From Holdemania massiliensis AP2 (lineage in GTDB: Bacteria > Bacillota_I > Bacilli_A > Erysipelotrichales > Erysipelotrichaceae), in NCBI RefSeq assembly GCF_000327285.1, contig NZ_HE998568.1, positions 514,810 through 578,809 on the forward strand: DNA of 64,000 nucleotides. The letters run 5' to 3'. How positions within the stretch are numbered: position 1 is the first letter of the stretch; every line of letters begins with the position of its first letter. The notes beneath the pieces were generated by a model that saw nothing but the letters and a program-made list of their open reading frames with translations, ran no database searches and was not told the origin of the DNA. Position numbers and translations under genes: made by a program. Below, piece by piece: positions 22,330-32,579 of the stretch.

Positions 22330-22834
22330 ACGCTGTTACTTCCTTTACAAATTGATCGACAGCCTGGCGATCGCTGGCTTCGTTGCTTTTTTCTCCGATC
22401 AGCTTTTCGGCCGCGCTCATCGCCACCTCAACCATCTCTTTGTGGATTTCACTTTGCATCTGTGAACGTTCCAACTCAATCTGGCCGCGGGCCCGAACGA
22501 TCTGATCATCGGCTTCGGTTTTAGCCTTGCGGACAATTTCTTCCCGCACCGACTTGGCTTCCACCGTCGCTTTTTCAATGATCGTCTGTGACCGTGTCAC
22601 CGCTTCCTTCAGCTGTAAACGGGCATCCTCACGATCCTGCAGCGCCTGTTGGTGAGCTTGTTCGCTCGCCGTCAGTTCTTCCTGCATTTTCTCGGCACGC
22701 CGATCCAGCATGTTGGTGATGCTCTTCCACAAAAACTTTTTGATGATCAGAAACAGCACCAGCGTAGAACACAGCTGCGTCAGCATCGTGATCGGATTGG
22801 GAAGCAATTGGCCTATTACATCAATATCAATCAT
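22310..22834 (-). CDS. atpF: ATP synthase F0 b subunit
   Basis: Peripheral stalk. One N-terminal membrane helix (about residues 12-32, LTQLCSTLVLFLIIKKFLW) leads into a long charged coiled coil rich in Glu, Lys, Arg and Ala. Length 174 is typical. The ATG follows AGGAGGGAAGAT. The overlap with atpH couples their translation. Confidence 0.95.
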
Positions 22835-22874
22835 ATCTTCCCTCCTGCTCTATCCGTTTCGTATCGAGGCCCGA

Positions 22875-23117
<243 letters not shown>

Positions 23118-23126
23118 CTAAAATGG

Positions 23127-23852
23127 TTATGCTTTTTTCATTTCTTCCGGAACTTCATTGCCGATGAAGACCATCGTCAGCGTAATGAAGATCAGGGTCT
23201 GAATAAATCCGGCGAACAGATCGAAGTAGAAATGCAGCGCCGGGGTCAGAATCGGGGCGATAAAATTGACCGCCGATCCGACGGGAACGAGTAAATTAAT
23301 CAATGCAGTCGAGCACCATGACGTAAAGCTGTAGACCAAAGACATAATGATGCCTCCGCACAACACGTTGCCGAACAGTCGCAAGGACATCGACAGAATC
23401 GTCGAAAATTTGCCGAAGATATTCATCGGCAGAAAGACCGGCATCGGTTCAATAAAGGCGTGCATATACGCCTTAAAGCCGCCGGCTTTGAGCTGGGCAA
23501 TCTGAACGAGCACCCAGGTAACGATCGTCAGCATCAGCGTGACGCTGTAATTGCCTGTGGGAGAAGAGAAGCCGAACAGGCCCAGAATATTGCTTAAAAA
23601 GATGTAAATCGCAATCGTCGTGACATACGGCGACAGATTTTTAGCGATCCGGGGTCCGACATTGTCCTTGACCTGGTTATCCAGCGTTTCCACCAGCATG
23701 ATTGCCAACAGAACCACGCCGTGCGGTTTGGCCAGCGGATCGGTTTTATCAATCTTTTTAGACAAGGCGATCACGGCCAGACACAGCAGTGCCGTCACGC
23801 CCAAGATGATGAACACATCCGACTGAATCGTCAGGTGCAGCGGTTTACCCAT
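23127..23852 (-). CDS. atpB: ATP synthase F0 a subunit
   Basis: Stator subunit forming the two ion half-channels against the c ring. Five to six hydrophobic helices are visible, and the conserved-arginine helix reads LSMSLRLFGNVLCGGI. The C-terminal FAGFIQTLIFITLTMVFIG is the last family helix. Length 241. It overlaps the preceding atpI-like gene by 8 bp and precedes atpE. Confidence 0.95.
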   Translation of the reverse strand: MGKPLHLTIQSDVFIILGVTALLCLAVIALSKKIDKTDPLAKPHGVVLLAIMLVETLDNQVKDNVGPRIAKNLSPYVTTIAIYIFLSNILGLFGFSSPTGNYSVTLMLTIVTWVLVQIAQLKAGGFKAYMHAFIEPMPVFLPMNIFGKFSTILSMSLRLFGNVLCGGIIMSLVYSFTSWCSTALINLLVPVGSAVNFIAPILTPALHFYFDLFAGFIQTLIFITLTMVFIGNEVPEEMKKA

Positions 23853-24198
23853 CTTTTTCCCTCCTTTCTAATATTGAATCAAGAATCAAAACGATCTTCA
23901 TCAGAAACAGGCCGCCGGCGGCTGCGAAGATATTGAACACCTCCGGAACCAGCGCGGAAATCAACAGCGGCATCGCCATCAGAAGATAGCTGAACAGAAA
24001 ATGGCCGATCAATCCAAGTTTTCCCGATGCCTGCTGATCTAAAACCTGATCACAGAACATCGTTGTGCGCCAGTACAGCAAAACCGAAATGGCGCCGCCC
24101 AGGATGAAGCCGGACGCAATCCGCCAGTCAGTCAGGACCCCGATCAGCACGACCAGGCCCGACAGGATCAGCGTCAATGAAATTCCTTGTTTACGCAT
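23845..24198 (-). CDS. atpI: AtpI-like ATP synthase assembly protein
   Basis: A 117-residue protein with four hydrophobic helices and a basic C-terminal tail, placed directly before atpB and overlapping it. Position and topology match AtpI (subunit I/i), which helps c-ring assembly. Sequence conservation in this family is low, so the call rests mainly on context. Confidence 0.8.
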   Translation of the reverse strand: MRKQGISLTLILSGLVVLIGVLTDWRIASGFILGGAISVLLYWRTTMFCDQVLDQQASGKLGLIGHFLFSYLLMAMPLLISALVPEVFNIFAAAGGLFLMKIVLILDSILERREKDG

Positions 24199-24207
24199 AC
24201 GTTTTCC

Positions 24208-24393
24208 TTATTTCGTTTTCGTCAGCTGCCATAAGGCCGCAAACGCACACCCAGCCCCGCAGAGGATGCCGCCGATGACACCCCAGGGGCGAATCCCGCA
24301 GGTCTCATCCAGCAATAGCCCGATCAGCGTCGGCGCCAGAATGGATACGATCACGGTGAATCCCAGCGTCATCGCCTGGATCCAGCTTTTCAC
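24208..24393 (-). CDS. AtpZ-like small F0-associated membrane protein
   Basis: A 61-residue protein with two hydrophobic helices (about 10-27 and 35-55) split by the short segment DETCGIRPW. This is the AtpZ/AtpI hairpin layout often found at the head of atp operons. Its ATG overlaps the upp stop codon. AtpZ is thought to act with AtpI in assembly or Mg2+/Ca2+ transport. Confidence 0.7.
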   Translation of the reverse strand: MKSWIQAMTLGFTVIVSILAPTLIGLLLDETCGIRPWGVIGGILCGAGCAFAALWQLTKTK

Positions 24394-25013
24394 TATCGCG
24401 TGCCGAAAATGCGGTCGCCGGCATCGCCAAGTCCTGGAACGATGTAGCCTTTTTCATTCAGGTGATCATCCAGCGCCGCCAGATAGATATCGACATCCGG
24501 ATGCGCTTCTTCAACAGCTTTGACGCCTTCCGGAGCCCCGACTAGGCAAACCAGCTTGATTGTCTTCGCTCCGCGCTTTTTGATCATATCAATCGCGGCC
24601 ACCGCGGAGCCTCCGGTTGCCAGCATCGGATCCAGAACCATATTTACAGCATCCGGCATCGTATTGGGAAACTTGGCAAAATACTCATGCGGCTGAAGTG
24701 TTTCTTCATCGCGGTACAGACCAATAAATCCAACCTTGGCTGTCGGAATCAGATCAGTAATGCCGTTGACCAGTCCCAGCCCGGCGCGCAGAATGGGAAT
24801 CAGAACAATTTCCTTCGATAATTCTTCAGTCTGACATTCACAGATCGGCGTTTGAATCATAACCGGCTTGGTCGGCAGATCGCGGCAGATCTCATAGGCC
24901 ATCAACCCGGCAATTTCATCGAGGTTCTGCCGGAAGTCTTTGGTTCCGGTTTCCACCTTCCGCATCTGAGTCAGCTTGTGCGTGATCAGCGGGTGATTCA
25001 TGACTTTTAACAT
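24393..25013 (-). CDS. upp: Uracil phosphoribosyltransferase
   Basis: Pyrimidine salvage: uracil plus PRPP gives UMP. The PRPP loop is [18 protein letters not shown], and the C-terminal uracil-binding segment is [12 protein letters not shown]. Length 206 is standard. The ATG follows GGAGAGAGC. It heads the atp operon; upp next to atp genes is common in Bacillota. Confidence 0.97.
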   Translation of the reverse strand: MLKVMNHPLITHKLTQMRKVETGTKDFRQNLDEIAGLMAYEICRDLPTKPVMIQTPICECQTEELSKEIVLIPILRAGLGLVNGITDLIPTAKVGFIGLYRDEETLQPHEYFAKFPNTMPDAVNMVLDPMLATGGSAVAAIDMIKKRGAKTIKLVCLVGAPEGVKAVEEAHPDVDIYLAALDDHLNEKGYIVPGLGDAGDRIFGTR

Positions 25014-25135
25014 AAGCTCTCTCCTTCTCTTTGCAAAGCGTTATCATTTGTTATTATACCATTGAAAAAGTGGAAAATACAAAGGATTCCGTCAGTTGTG
25101 CATCGAGTTTTCTCACGCCCTCCTTTTCGGTTGAT

Positions 25136-25164
25136 ATTATACGGAAAAATCGCCTTTGGCAACA
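25136..25164 (-). promoter_or_regulatory. Candidate promoter of upp-atp
   Basis: A perfect -10 TATAAT (25136-25141 on the plus strand) has TGTTGC (25159-25164) as -35 at 17 bp, or TTGCCA at 15 bp. It lies about 120 bp before upp. Confidence 0.55.
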
Positions 25165-25214
25165 TAGACAAACCGCAGAGATTGTCAGGAAAAAAGACAA
25201 TTACAAAGTAAATG

Positions 25215-25721
25215 TCAACCCGTCTCACGACGAATTAAATACTTTAAGGATTCAGCTTTGTGCTTAAGCGGAAGCAGAACAGACGGAGGTACAAAATAAG
25301 ATAATTCCCCATCAAATAAAGCCACTTGTTTTGCCGCTTCACTGTCAATAAACGCATATTCAGGTCTGATGGGCAGAAAGAGCGTTTCAATCTGGTCTTC
25401 CAGTACAGCATTGACGGAAGCCTGTTTCAATTCAGATTGCAGGCAGTTCCTTTCAGTTAAGGGTCTGATGATAACCGAAATGTTCATCGCTTTGACGCAG
25501 TCAACAATTAAGCCTGTACCTGACTGTATCTGCAGCGTATTGCATTGCGGGAAGTTGTCCCTAATCATCTGTATCCGCTGATCAATCGTAAACCAGTCAG
25601 ACAACGCTGAATTTTCCATGACTAAAAGCACGACTTCCTCTGCAATTTGGACAGTACGATGAATTAAATCCATATGCATCCATGTTAATGGATCGAAAGC
25701 ATCAGGGATTACGACTTTCAT
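25215..25721 (-). CDS. Diverged CoaD-like nucleotidyltransferase
   Basis: The protein aligns by eye with phosphopantetheine adenylyltransferase (CoaD) over its whole 168 residues. MKVVIPDAFDPLTWMHMDLI corresponds to the FDPxTxGH region, and His16 of the HxxH-like motif remains while the preceding Gly is Met. FTIDQRIQMIRD, SGTGLIVDCVKAM, IRPL (normally RGL) and PEYAFIDSE follow in CoaD order. Several substrate-contact positions are changed, so it may be a paralogue with a different role. It sits 11 bp after the PRD regulator in the decarboxylase cluster. The ATG at 25719-25721 follows AGGAGGATAAA. Confidence 0.65.
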   Translation of the reverse strand: MKVVIPDAFDPLTWMHMDLIHRTVQIAEEVVLLVMENSALSDWFTIDQRIQMIRDNFPQCNTLQIQSGTGLIVDCVKAMNISVIIRPLTERNCLQSELKQASVNAVLEDQIETLFLPIRPEYAFIDSEAAKQVALFDGELSYFVPPSVLLPLKHKAESLKYLIRRETG

Positions 25722-25732
25722 TTTATCCTCCT

Positions 25733-27721
25733 TCACACCAGCGAAAGGATGACAGTTTCCATTGTCTGAACAAAATTGTCATAAGTAGGTTCTTGAAGGA
25801 TCTTCACGATGGCTTCAGGATCGTTGATAAAATGTTCAAATTCCCGATTCAGCTGAAGAATGTCCCGCCTAGACTGCTGTCCAGGACTGAAAATCATCAG
25901 GATCTGCACCGATTCTCTAAACCACATCATCGGATGCTCAAAGATACTGACCGCAAAGAAACTTTTAGGCATATAAAAATCCTGAGTAATCATAAAAGCC
26001 AAGTTATTGCTTCGCTCAATTGTGCAAGCTCTTTCCCGGCGTAATAAGTCCTTGCCCAAATCCTTTTTCACGCCTAGAACCTGCTGAATTTGCGCTGCCA
26101 TAAAATGTAACGCCTGTTCAGCGTTGACAGAACTCGGATCAATGAAAAATAATTCAGGATTAAAGAAGGTCTTTAACGTAACCACTTTGAAAAACAAGTT
26201 ATGATAGTGCTGGGCAATCAGCCGGTCATTATCAAAACCCAAAGCAAAATTCGCTTCCAAAATCGGAATATTTAAATGATTAAACGCTTCTCGGGGCAGA
26301 TCGGTAATTACATAATCAAAGTCATCATCATGGATCAAATCGATCTGATATTGGGCAAAAGGAACGATCAGACGAGCAAATTGATCAAATCGTTTGAGCA
26401 CGCCTTCCGCAAGTACAGTTGCGACATCCCGGCCAATGACCGAAACAATGGCAAAACGGCAATCTTTATTGTTATCCGGTTTTATCCGACAAAGTGCTGA
26501 ATAAAAGACAAAGGCCATATAATTAATTTCATTGGGACTGATATAATTGATTTGAAGTTTTTTGCGGATTACCTCGCAGGCCATAACCGCAAATTCCGTC
26601 GATAAAGTGTACTTTTTATGTGTGATGTAGCCAGGAATATAGTCGTTGATTAAATTATGTTTAATGCGGATCAAGGCTGGAATCAAATGCATGGCCAAGC
26701 GTTCTTTCAGCAAGCGGTCACGGGAAAATTCAACGATTTGCGTTCGTTCTACCAAGGTATCCACGATTAACTGTGCCATGCGAAAGCCTTCATCAAAAAA
26801 AGATTTGACATAGACCTCATCATAAGAAAGAAAATTACGAAAACCCAGCTGAATCACAGCACAGAAGATAAAATCATTTTCACTAAAAAGAATCTTCAAA
26901 TGGGCCCCGATCACCGTTAAAATCCGTTTGGATACCAAATAAGAAAATGTACTCTGCATGGCATAGCGTTCTTCATGATCCTGAGAATAATCGACATCAT
27001 AGCCCTTTTTCTTGCGGTTGATCATCACAATTACAGCTAAAACAACCTTTTCAACCCCTTTCATCGAGATTGTGTATTTGTTGTTTTCCTTGAATATTTC
27101 CTGAATTTTCTGACGGATATAGTGATAAGAAGCAGGATCCAAATAGACCAGTTCCTTGTAGCTACTGCAGTCATATATGGTATTTCGCATCAGCTGAAAG
27201 ATTCCGTATTCATTTAGAATACAGCTGCGTTTATGCCGTTCTAAACCAGCTACGATTAAGCCGGCATTGCTTTGCCGCTGCAGTCTCAGATTATAATTAT
27301 GAAGCAGATGGCGAACCATCTTTAAATCTTCCGTTACTGTAAAACGGCTGATATAGAGTTCTTCAGCCAGATCATTAATCCGAATGACTTCATCGCTGGC
27401 AATCAGTCTCTGAATAATATAATGAATCCGCAATTCATTGCTAGAGTAAGGAATCATTGCACTGTAGGCATTGTCAAAAATCGGAATTAACTTTTCCATC
27501 TGATCATAACTCAAAGCCGGAAGACTGTATCCAATTCCCTTTTTGGACTGAACGCGGATTCCATAGCTTTCTTCTAAAATCTCCGTCATTTCCTGGATAT
27601 CCTTACGAATTGTTTTTGGACTGAAACCGGTCACCAAGCTTAATTCTTCACTGCTGACATATTGCGGATGATTGACAAGCTGTGTCAGGATTGACAGCTG
27701 CCGGTTCGAGAATGTCGCCAT
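25733..27721 (-). CDS. PRD-type (BglG/MtlR-like) transcriptional regulator without clear phospho-acceptors
   Basis: The 662-residue protein begins with a helix-turn-helix (FSNRQLSILTQLVNHP, then GFSPKTIRKDIQEM). A second HTH-like region (LAEELYISRFTVTEDL), PRD-like repeats, an EIIB-like segment (FAIVSVIGRDVATVLAEG) and a C-terminal EIIA-like domain (RRERACTIERSNNLAFMI) follow. This is the MtlR/LicR architecture. In these PTS-like domains I see neither the usual EIIB cysteine nor the EIIA histidine, so PTS phosphorylation may not apply. It lies after the decarboxylase genes and probably controls them. The ATG at 27719-27721 follows GGTGGGAAG. Confidence 0.75.
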   Translation of the reverse strand: MATFSNRQLSILTQLVNHPQYVSSEELSLVTGFSPKTIRKDIQEMTEILEESYGIRVQSKKGIGYSLPALSYDQMEKLIPIFDNAYSAMIPYSSNELRIHYIIQRLIASDEVIRINDLAEELYISRFTVTEDLKMVRHLLHNYNLRLQRQSNAGLIVAGLERHKRSCILNEYGIFQLMRNTIYDCSSYKELVYLDPASYHYIRQKIQEIFKENNKYTISMKGVEKVVLAVIVMINRKKKGYDVDYSQDHEERYAMQSTFSYLVSKRILTVIGAHLKILFSENDFIFCAVIQLGFRNFLSYDEVYVKSFFDEGFRMAQLIVDTLVERTQIVEFSRDRLLKERLAMHLIPALIRIKHNLINDYIPGYITHKKYTLSTEFAVMACEVIRKKLQINYISPNEINYMAFVFYSALCRIKPDNNKDCRFAIVSVIGRDVATVLAEGVLKRFDQFARLIVPFAQYQIDLIHDDDFDYVITDLPREAFNHLNIPILEANFALGFDNDRLIAQHYHNLFFKVVTLKTFFNPELFFIDPSSVNAEQALHFMAAQIQQVLGVKKDLGKDLLRRERACTIERSNNLAFMITQDFYMPKSFFAVSIFEHPMMWFRESVQILMIFSPGQQSRRDILQLNREFEHFINDPEAIVKILQEPTYDNFVQTMETVILSLV

Positions 27722-27801
27722 GGTTCTTCCCACCTTCCCCTAGCTTTGTTTATCAGCCTATCATAATCTAATTGTTCTTTTACACCCTTCAAGTAAAAAT
27801 G

Positions 27802-27824
27802 AGGCTGGAAAAATTTTCCAGCCT
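27802..27824 (-). terminator. Terminator of the decarboxylase operon
   Basis: AGGCTGGAAAA and TTTTCCAGCCT form a nearly loopless palindrome, followed on the minus strand by CATTTTTAC. It lies 8 bp after the beta-subunit stop, so the regulator downstream may be read only in part. Confidence 0.8.
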
Positions 27825-27831
27825 GTTGCGA

Positions 27832-28986
27832 TCAGCCGAAGAACATCAGCAGCAGTCCTGCGGCAACAGCTGAACCGATGACCCCTGCGACATTCGGTCC
27901 CATAGCATGCATCAGCAGGAAGTTGCTCGGATTGTATTTCTGGCCTTCCTTTTGAACAACACGCGCTGCCATTGGCACTGCTGAGACTCCCGCAGCTCCA
28001 ATCAGTGGATTAATCTTGCCCTTAGTCAGCTTGCACATCAGCTTACCAAATAACACACCGCCGGCTGTACCTACAGAGAAGGCAACCAAGCCTAGCACAA
28101 CGATGGAGATTGTCTGTGTGTTAAGGAAATGTAAAGCATCTGCCTTTGCCCCAACCGTCAGACCGAGAAGAATACTGACGATATACATCAATGAATTGGA
28201 GATCGCATCGGTTAAAAACGGAACGACACCAGATTCCTTGATTAAATTGCCCAGCATCAGCATACCGATCAACGCACCAGCTGATGGCAGCAGCAATACT
28301 GTAAAAATCGTGACGACAATCGGGAACAGGATTTTTTCCGTTTTGGATACCGGCCGCAGCTGTACCATTTTGATTTGCCGTTCTTCTTTGGTTGTCAGCA
28401 GCTTCATAATCGGAGGCTGAATGATCGGCACCAACGCCATATAAGAATAAGCGGCAATGGCAATGGAACCCAGCAGATGCGGCGCTAGTTTTCCTGTTAA
28501 ATACAAGGCTGTCGGGCCATCTGCACCGCCGATAATCCCGATTGAAGCCGCCTCTGGTCCGGTAAAGCCCAGAAGAATTGCACCGATAAAGGTGAAGAAA
28601 ATACCTAACTGAGCCGCTGCTCCCAACAATAAGCTTTTGGGATTAGCAATTAAAGGTCCAAAATCAGTTGACGCACCGATGCACAGAAAGATCAACGGCG
28701 GATAAATCCCCAATTCTGTTCCTGTATATAGAAGGCGCAGCAAACCGCCCTCTTCCATTAGTCCAGCTAAAGGCAGATTGACCAGCAGCATACCGAAAGC
28801 AATTGGAATCAGAAGATAGGGCTCGTAGCCTTTCCAAATTGCCAGATACAGAAAGATACAGGCAATGATGATCATGATCAGATGGCCGGGAAGCATGAGC
28901 TGGAGTCCAAAAAGTTCCAACGGCATCATTTCAAAAATCATAGAGAACCCGGTGCTTTCCCAGAAACTAGTCAGTAATTCAAGCAT
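27832..28986 (-). CDS. Na+-translocating decarboxylase beta subunit (OadB/GcdB/MmdB)
   Basis: Membrane subunit that decarboxylates carboxybiotin and pumps Na+ outwards. The 384-residue protein has about nine to eleven hydrophobic helices. The signature segment [14 protein letters not shown] near residues 150-163 carries the conserved Asp in a membrane re-entrant loop, and [12 protein letters not shown] precedes it. The ending [14 protein letters not shown] is typical. It follows the biotin carrier by 14 bp. Substrate specificity lies in the carboxyltransferase, not here. Confidence 0.93.
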   Translation of the reverse strand: MLELLTSFWESTGFSMIFEMMPLELFGLQLMLPGHLIMIIIACIFLYLAIWKGYEPYLLIPIAFGMLLVNLPLAGLMEEGGLLRLLYTGTELGIYPPLIFLCIGASTDFGPLIANPKSLLLGAAAQLGIFFTFIGAILLGFTGPEAASIGIIGGADGPTALYLTGKLAPHLLGSIAIAAYSYMALVPIIQPPIMKLLTTKEERQIKMVQLRPVSKTEKILFPIVVTIFTVLLLPSAGALIGMLMLGNLIKESGVVPFLTDAISNSLMYIVSILLGLTVGAKADALHFLNTQTISIVVLGLVAFSVGTAGGVLFGKLMCKLTKGKINPLIGAAGVSAVPMAARVVQKEGQKYNPSNFLLMHAMGPNVAGVIGSAVAAGLLLMFFG

Positions 28987-29000
28987 AGGTTACCCTCCTT

Positions 29001-29366
29001 TTATTTGAGTGAGATCAAAATGTCTCCTGTAGCGGCTTTCGTCCCCTTAGCGACATGAATCTTCGCAATAACACCGTCCTGCGGTGCAACAATTTCATTT
29101 TCCATTTTCATAGCTTCTAAAATGCAGAGTACATCGCCCGCTTTGACGCTTTGCCCTTCTGTTACTTTGATCTGCAGAATGGTTCCCGGCATTGGGGCTC
29201 TGACTTCATTGCTGCCGGCTCTTACTGGAGCCGCTGGCTTTTTGACAGGCGCCGCAGCCGGAGCTGAAGCTGGAGTCGGGCGGGAGACTGCGGCAGCTGT
29301 GCTTCCAATTTCCTCAACCTCGACCTCGTAGGTCTTTCCCTCAACAGTAATATTGAATTTTTTCAT
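29001..29366 (-). CDS. Biotin carboxyl carrier subunit of the decarboxylase
   Basis: The C-terminal 75 residues form a biotinyl domain with EAMKMENEI; Lys87 is the biotin site. An Ala/Pro-rich flexible linker (about residues 28-50) connects it to a short N-terminal segment (MKKFNITVEGKTYEV) that resembles the carrier subunits of methylmalonyl-CoA and glutaconyl-CoA decarboxylases. Length 121. BirA, encoded divergently nearby, would attach biotin. The ATG follows AGGAGG. Confidence 0.93.
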   Translation of the reverse strand: MKKFNITVEGKTYEVEVEEIGSTAAAVSRPTPASAPAAAPVKKPAAPVRAGSNEVRAPMPGTILQIKVTEGQSVKAGDVLCILEAMKMENEIVAPQDGVIAKIHVAKGTKAATGDILISLK

Positions 29367-29375
29367 ACATCCTCC

Positions 29376-29723
29376 TTATTTAACCGCTCGCAGGCGGGCT
29401 GCCTGCGTCCAAGTGGATTCACTTGGTTTGGCAACGGCAATCTTTCTGATGACAAGCTTATCGGCACCCTCCATACAAGCGACGGCAGCCGTAATTACAG
29501 CCAACGGAAGCGGCGCTTCTTCAGGAGTTTCCACTTTTTCAGCAGCCGGCTTAAAATCCGGTGTTTCTTTCTTTCTGTTAATCAGTCTGGCCATCACCGT
29601 AATTAATTCACTGATCAGAAATAAGGCCAGAAAGACAAGGCAAATACTGAAAACAGTGACAATCGCAGATTGGGTCAGAGAAACTTCATTTCCATACATC
29701 ACTGGATCCTCCTTTGTGAACAA
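29376..29723 (-). CDS. OadG/MmdD-like small membrane subunit
   Basis: A 115-residue protein with one N-terminal membrane helix (about residues 18-42, VTVFSICLVFLALFLISEL) followed by a basic and then Pro/Glu-rich cytoplasmic tail. It ends in a short hydrophobic and basic segment. Layout and position match the gamma/delta subunits that hold the carboxyltransferase on the membrane pump. Sequence conservation in this family is low; context decides. Confidence 0.8.
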   Translation of the reverse strand: MFTKEDPVMYGNEVSLTQSAIVTVFSICLVFLALFLISELITVMARLINRKKETPDFKPAAEKVETPEEAPLPLAVITAAVACMEGADKLVIRKIAVAKPSESTWTQAARLRAVK

Positions 29724-30974
29724 TCAGAAAATGTTATACAATCCCAGGAAAGCGAACAGGGCACAAAGCGGAATAGCACTGAAGCCTAAGATCATTAACT
29801 GGGTAAACATTGTTTCTTTGTTGGTTTCTTCATTCGCACTGGCTAAACTCATCGCTCCCAGCGTGGATAAAGGACTCAACGTGACGCAGTGCGCTCCGAT
29901 TACAATCGCTGACAACAAGGCCGTTGCCGATAACGTTCCGCCCATTTGTTCGATAATCCCTGGAATTGTCGGAATCAGCGTTGGCATAACCACGCCGGAG
30001 GCACTGGAAACAGAAGACATCAATCCCGACATCGCAATCAAAATTGGTCCACCAGTACTGCGTGTCATCACACTGCCCAAAGCTGTTGAAAGCATATCAA
30101 TGCCGCCGGCCACTTTTACTACATTCACTAAAACCGCCATGCCACAGACCAAGAGGATCGTTGACCACGATATTCCTGCGATAGCCTTGTTCTGATCGGC
30201 AACTCCCAACAGCAGTAAAATGCCGCCGCCGCAGAAAGCCGTCAATCCCGTATCTGTTTTTAAGAACACAATACTGAGGATAACACAGGCGATTCCTATC
30301 AACGTGATAATCTGCTTTTGATCTAATTTAACCTTGTTTTCTTCCGTATCTTCTAAAGGCTGCTTCTTTAGCTTGTATCCTTTAAAGATAATGTAATACA
30401 GCACAAATTGGATGGTGCTGGTCAACATGCAATTAAGCATGACCGGCGTATAATTTGCTACGCCCACTTCCTGGCCTAAATTATAGGCGATTAAGCCGGA
30501 AGCAGTAATCGGTGCTAAGCCGCCGGCTAAGCAGCCTGTCATGACCGAACAGGCGGTTAAAATATCCGGAATTCCTGCTTTTTTGCCTGCCGGCATGGCC
30601 AGCGGCGCAATGATCGCGGTCATGACTACCGGTCCCGGTCCCAGGGCAGACAGAACAGCGCCTAAAATAAAGAATAACAACGGAATAACTTTGGTATTGC
30701 CGCGAGCCATTTTTACAATTGTCAGAGCAATCATTTCCATCGTCTTATTCACTTTGGCAATACTGAATAAGAAAGTCATTCCCATCAGTGTGAAAATTAG
30801 GGATGTTGGAAAACCAGCAATGATTTCCTTGCCTGACATCTTGACCAGAAACAATCCGGCGAAGAAGGCTACAGCTAAGGCTACCAGTCCTGTATTAATC
30901 TTGCGGAAATATCCGATCGCGATAGTCAGCACCAACAAAATGAGTGTGATAACCTCAATACTCATTAAATTCAT
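29724..30974 (-). CDS. MatC-like dicarboxylate carrier
   Basis: A 416-residue membrane protein with ten or more hydrophobic helices. The N-terminal half, with GFPTSLIFTLMGMTFLFSI and LGPGPVVMTAIIAPLAMP, resembles the MatC (malonate transporter) N-terminal family within the ion transporter superfamily. It directly overlaps the start region of the OadG-like gene (adjacent, no gap), so it is probably the uptake system for the decarboxylase substrate. A C3-C5 dicarboxylate such as malonate is the best guess; this is inference from family and context. Confidence 0.7.
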   Translation of the reverse strand: MNLMSIEVITLILLVLTIAIGYFRKINTGLVALAVAFFAGLFLVKMSGKEIIAGFPTSLIFTLMGMTFLFSIAKVNKTMEMIALTIVKMARGNTKVIPLLFFILGAVLSALGPGPVVMTAIIAPLAMPAGKKAGIPDILTACSVMTGCLAGGLAPITASGLIAYNLGQEVGVANYTPVMLNCMLTSTIQFVLYYIIFKGYKLKKQPLEDTEENKVKLDQKQIITLIGIACVILSIVFLKTDTGLTAFCGGGILLLLGVADQNKAIAGISWSTILLVCGMAVLVNVVKVAGGIDMLSTALGSVMTRSTGGPILIAMSGLMSSVSSASGVVMPTLIPTIPGIIEQMGGTLSATALLSAIVIGAHCVTLSPLSTLGAMSLASANEETNKETMFTQLMILGFSAIPLCALFAFLGLYNIF

Positions 30975-31013
30975 CTCCTTTACTTGGTTTGAAGAAAGTG
31001 GGGAAACTCCGCT

Positions 31014-32555
31014 TTACAGCGGAATATTCCCATGCTTTTTGGCAGGATATGTCGTTTTTTTAGATTGCAGGACGTCGAAAGCATTGATGATGCGGCGGCG
31101 AGTTTCCGCCGGTTCGATAACGTCATCAATATATCCTCTGGCAGCCGCCACATACGGATTGGCAACCGTATCTTCATATTCTTTAATTTTTTCCGTTCGC
31201 ATGGCTGTTGGATCTTCAGCCGCTTTAATCTCTTTGCGGAAGACGATATTGGCTGCGCCGCTAGCACCCATAACCGCAATCTGCGCACTTGGCCAAGCAT
31301 AGACAAAGTCCGCACCCATCTCTTTCGAGCACATCGCAATATAGGAACCGCCAAAAGCTTTTCTCAAAATGACAGTAACCTTAGGCACCGAGGCTTCAGA
31401 ATAGGCATACAGCATCTTTGCTCCATGACGAATAATTCCTCCATATTCCTGCTCGGATCCTGGAAGGAAGCCTGGCACATCCTGTAATGTTAGAATTGGG
31501 ACATTGAAAGCATCACACGTTCGGATAAACCGGGCTCCTTTATCGGAAGCATTGATGTCCAGCGATCCACCGTTGACTTTCGGCTGATTGGCAATAACCC
31601 CAACACTTTTCCCGTTCAAACGAATAAAGCCGGTGATGATGTTTTGAGCATACAGAGGCATAATCTCCAACAATTCGCCATGATCCGCCAACGTCGTGAT
31701 TACTTCTTTCATATCGTAAGCTTTGTTGACAGAATCCGGCAAAATTGTGTTGAGCTGCGGATCAATTCGATTCATATCTTCCGAACATGCCAACTGTGGC
31801 GCAGTTTCCATGTTGTTCTGCGGCAGATAGCTCAATAAAGAACGAATCCGTTGGAAGCATTCTTCTTCAGTTGAATCAATCGAATGTGCAACGCCGCTCA
31901 CAGAATTATGCGTATAGGCTCCGCCCAGGGTTTCCTGCGGAATGTCTTCTCCCGTTACCGTTTTAATGACTTCCGGACCGGTGATAAACATCTTGCTGAC
32001 TTGGTCTACCATCAGGATAAAATCAGTCAGCGCCGGTGAATAGACCGCCCCGCCTGCACAGGGACCCAGGATCACTGAAATCTGCGGAATCACACCGGAT
32101 CCGGCAACATTGTTATAAAAGATCTTGGCATAACCGGAAAGGGCATCCACGCCCTCCTGAACGCGGGCTCCGCCGGAATCATTGATTCCAATAATCGGCG
32201 CCCCTGTCTTCAACGCCATTTCCTGAACTTTGACAATTTTCTGGGCATGCATCTCACCCAGGGAGCCGCCCAGGACAGTAAAGTCCTGAGCGTAAATATA
32301 AACTAACCGGTGGTTGATCGTTCCGTAACCCGTGACAACACCTTCTCCAGGTACAGATGTCTTTTCCATCCCGAAATTCGTGCATCGGTGGGCAACAAAA
32401 GCATCCAACTCGACAAAACTGCCTGGATCCAGCAGCTTGACAATGCGTTCCCGAGCCGTCAGCTTACCATTGGCATGCTGCTTCGCGACCCCTTTTTCAC
32501 CGCCTCCCGCTTCAATAACAGCGCGTTTTTGCTGCATTTGTTCAATTTTATTCAT
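31014..32555 (-). CDS. Acyl-CoA carboxyltransferase alpha subunit (MmdA-like decarboxylase)
   Basis: A 513-residue carboxyltransferase with two crotonase-like halves. The N-terminal half carries [35 protein letters not shown] and [17 protein letters not shown]. The C-terminal half carries [19 protein letters not shown] and [19 protein letters not shown]. This is the methylmalonyl-CoA decarboxylase/propionyl-CoA carboxylase beta family, moving CO2 from an acyl-CoA to biotin. Substrates could be methylmalonyl-CoA or malonyl-CoA. It follows the CoA-transferase gene by 24 bp. Confidence 0.92.
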   Translation of the reverse strand: MNKIEQMQQKRAVIEAGGGEKGVAKQHANGKLTARERIVKLLDPGSFVELDAFVAHRCTNFGMEKTSVPGEGVVTGYGTINHRLVYIYAQDFTVLGGSLGEMHAQKIVKVQEMALKTGAPIIGINDSGGARVQEGVDALSGYAKIFYNNVAGSGVIPQISVILGPCAGGAVYSPALTDFILMVDQVSKMFITGPEVIKTVTGEDIPQETLGGAYTHNSVSGVAHSIDSTEEECFQRIRSLLSYLPQNNMETAPQLACSEDMNRIDPQLNTILPDSVNKAYDMKEVITTLADHGELLEIMPLYAQNIITGFIRLNGKSVGVIANQPKVNGGSLDINASDKGARFIRTCDAFNVPILTLQDVPGFLPGSEQEYGGIIRHGAKMLYAYSEASVPKVTVILRKAFGGSYIAMCSKEMGADFVYAWPSAQIAVMGASGAANIVFRKEIKAAEDPTAMRTEKIKEYEDTVANPYVAAARGYIDDVIEPAETRRRIINAFDVLQSKKTTYPAKKHGNIPL

Positions 32556-32579
32556 GCGTATTCTTCCTTTCAGAAATAC

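Noticed and set aside
29353-30195. 280-codon plus-strand reading frame
   Set aside because: It runs antisense through the OadG-like and MatC-like genes, which have clear family features; no independent support.
30541-31302. 253-codon plus-strand reading frame
   Set aside because: Antisense to the MatC-like and MmdA-like genes without recognisable domains or ribosome binding site.
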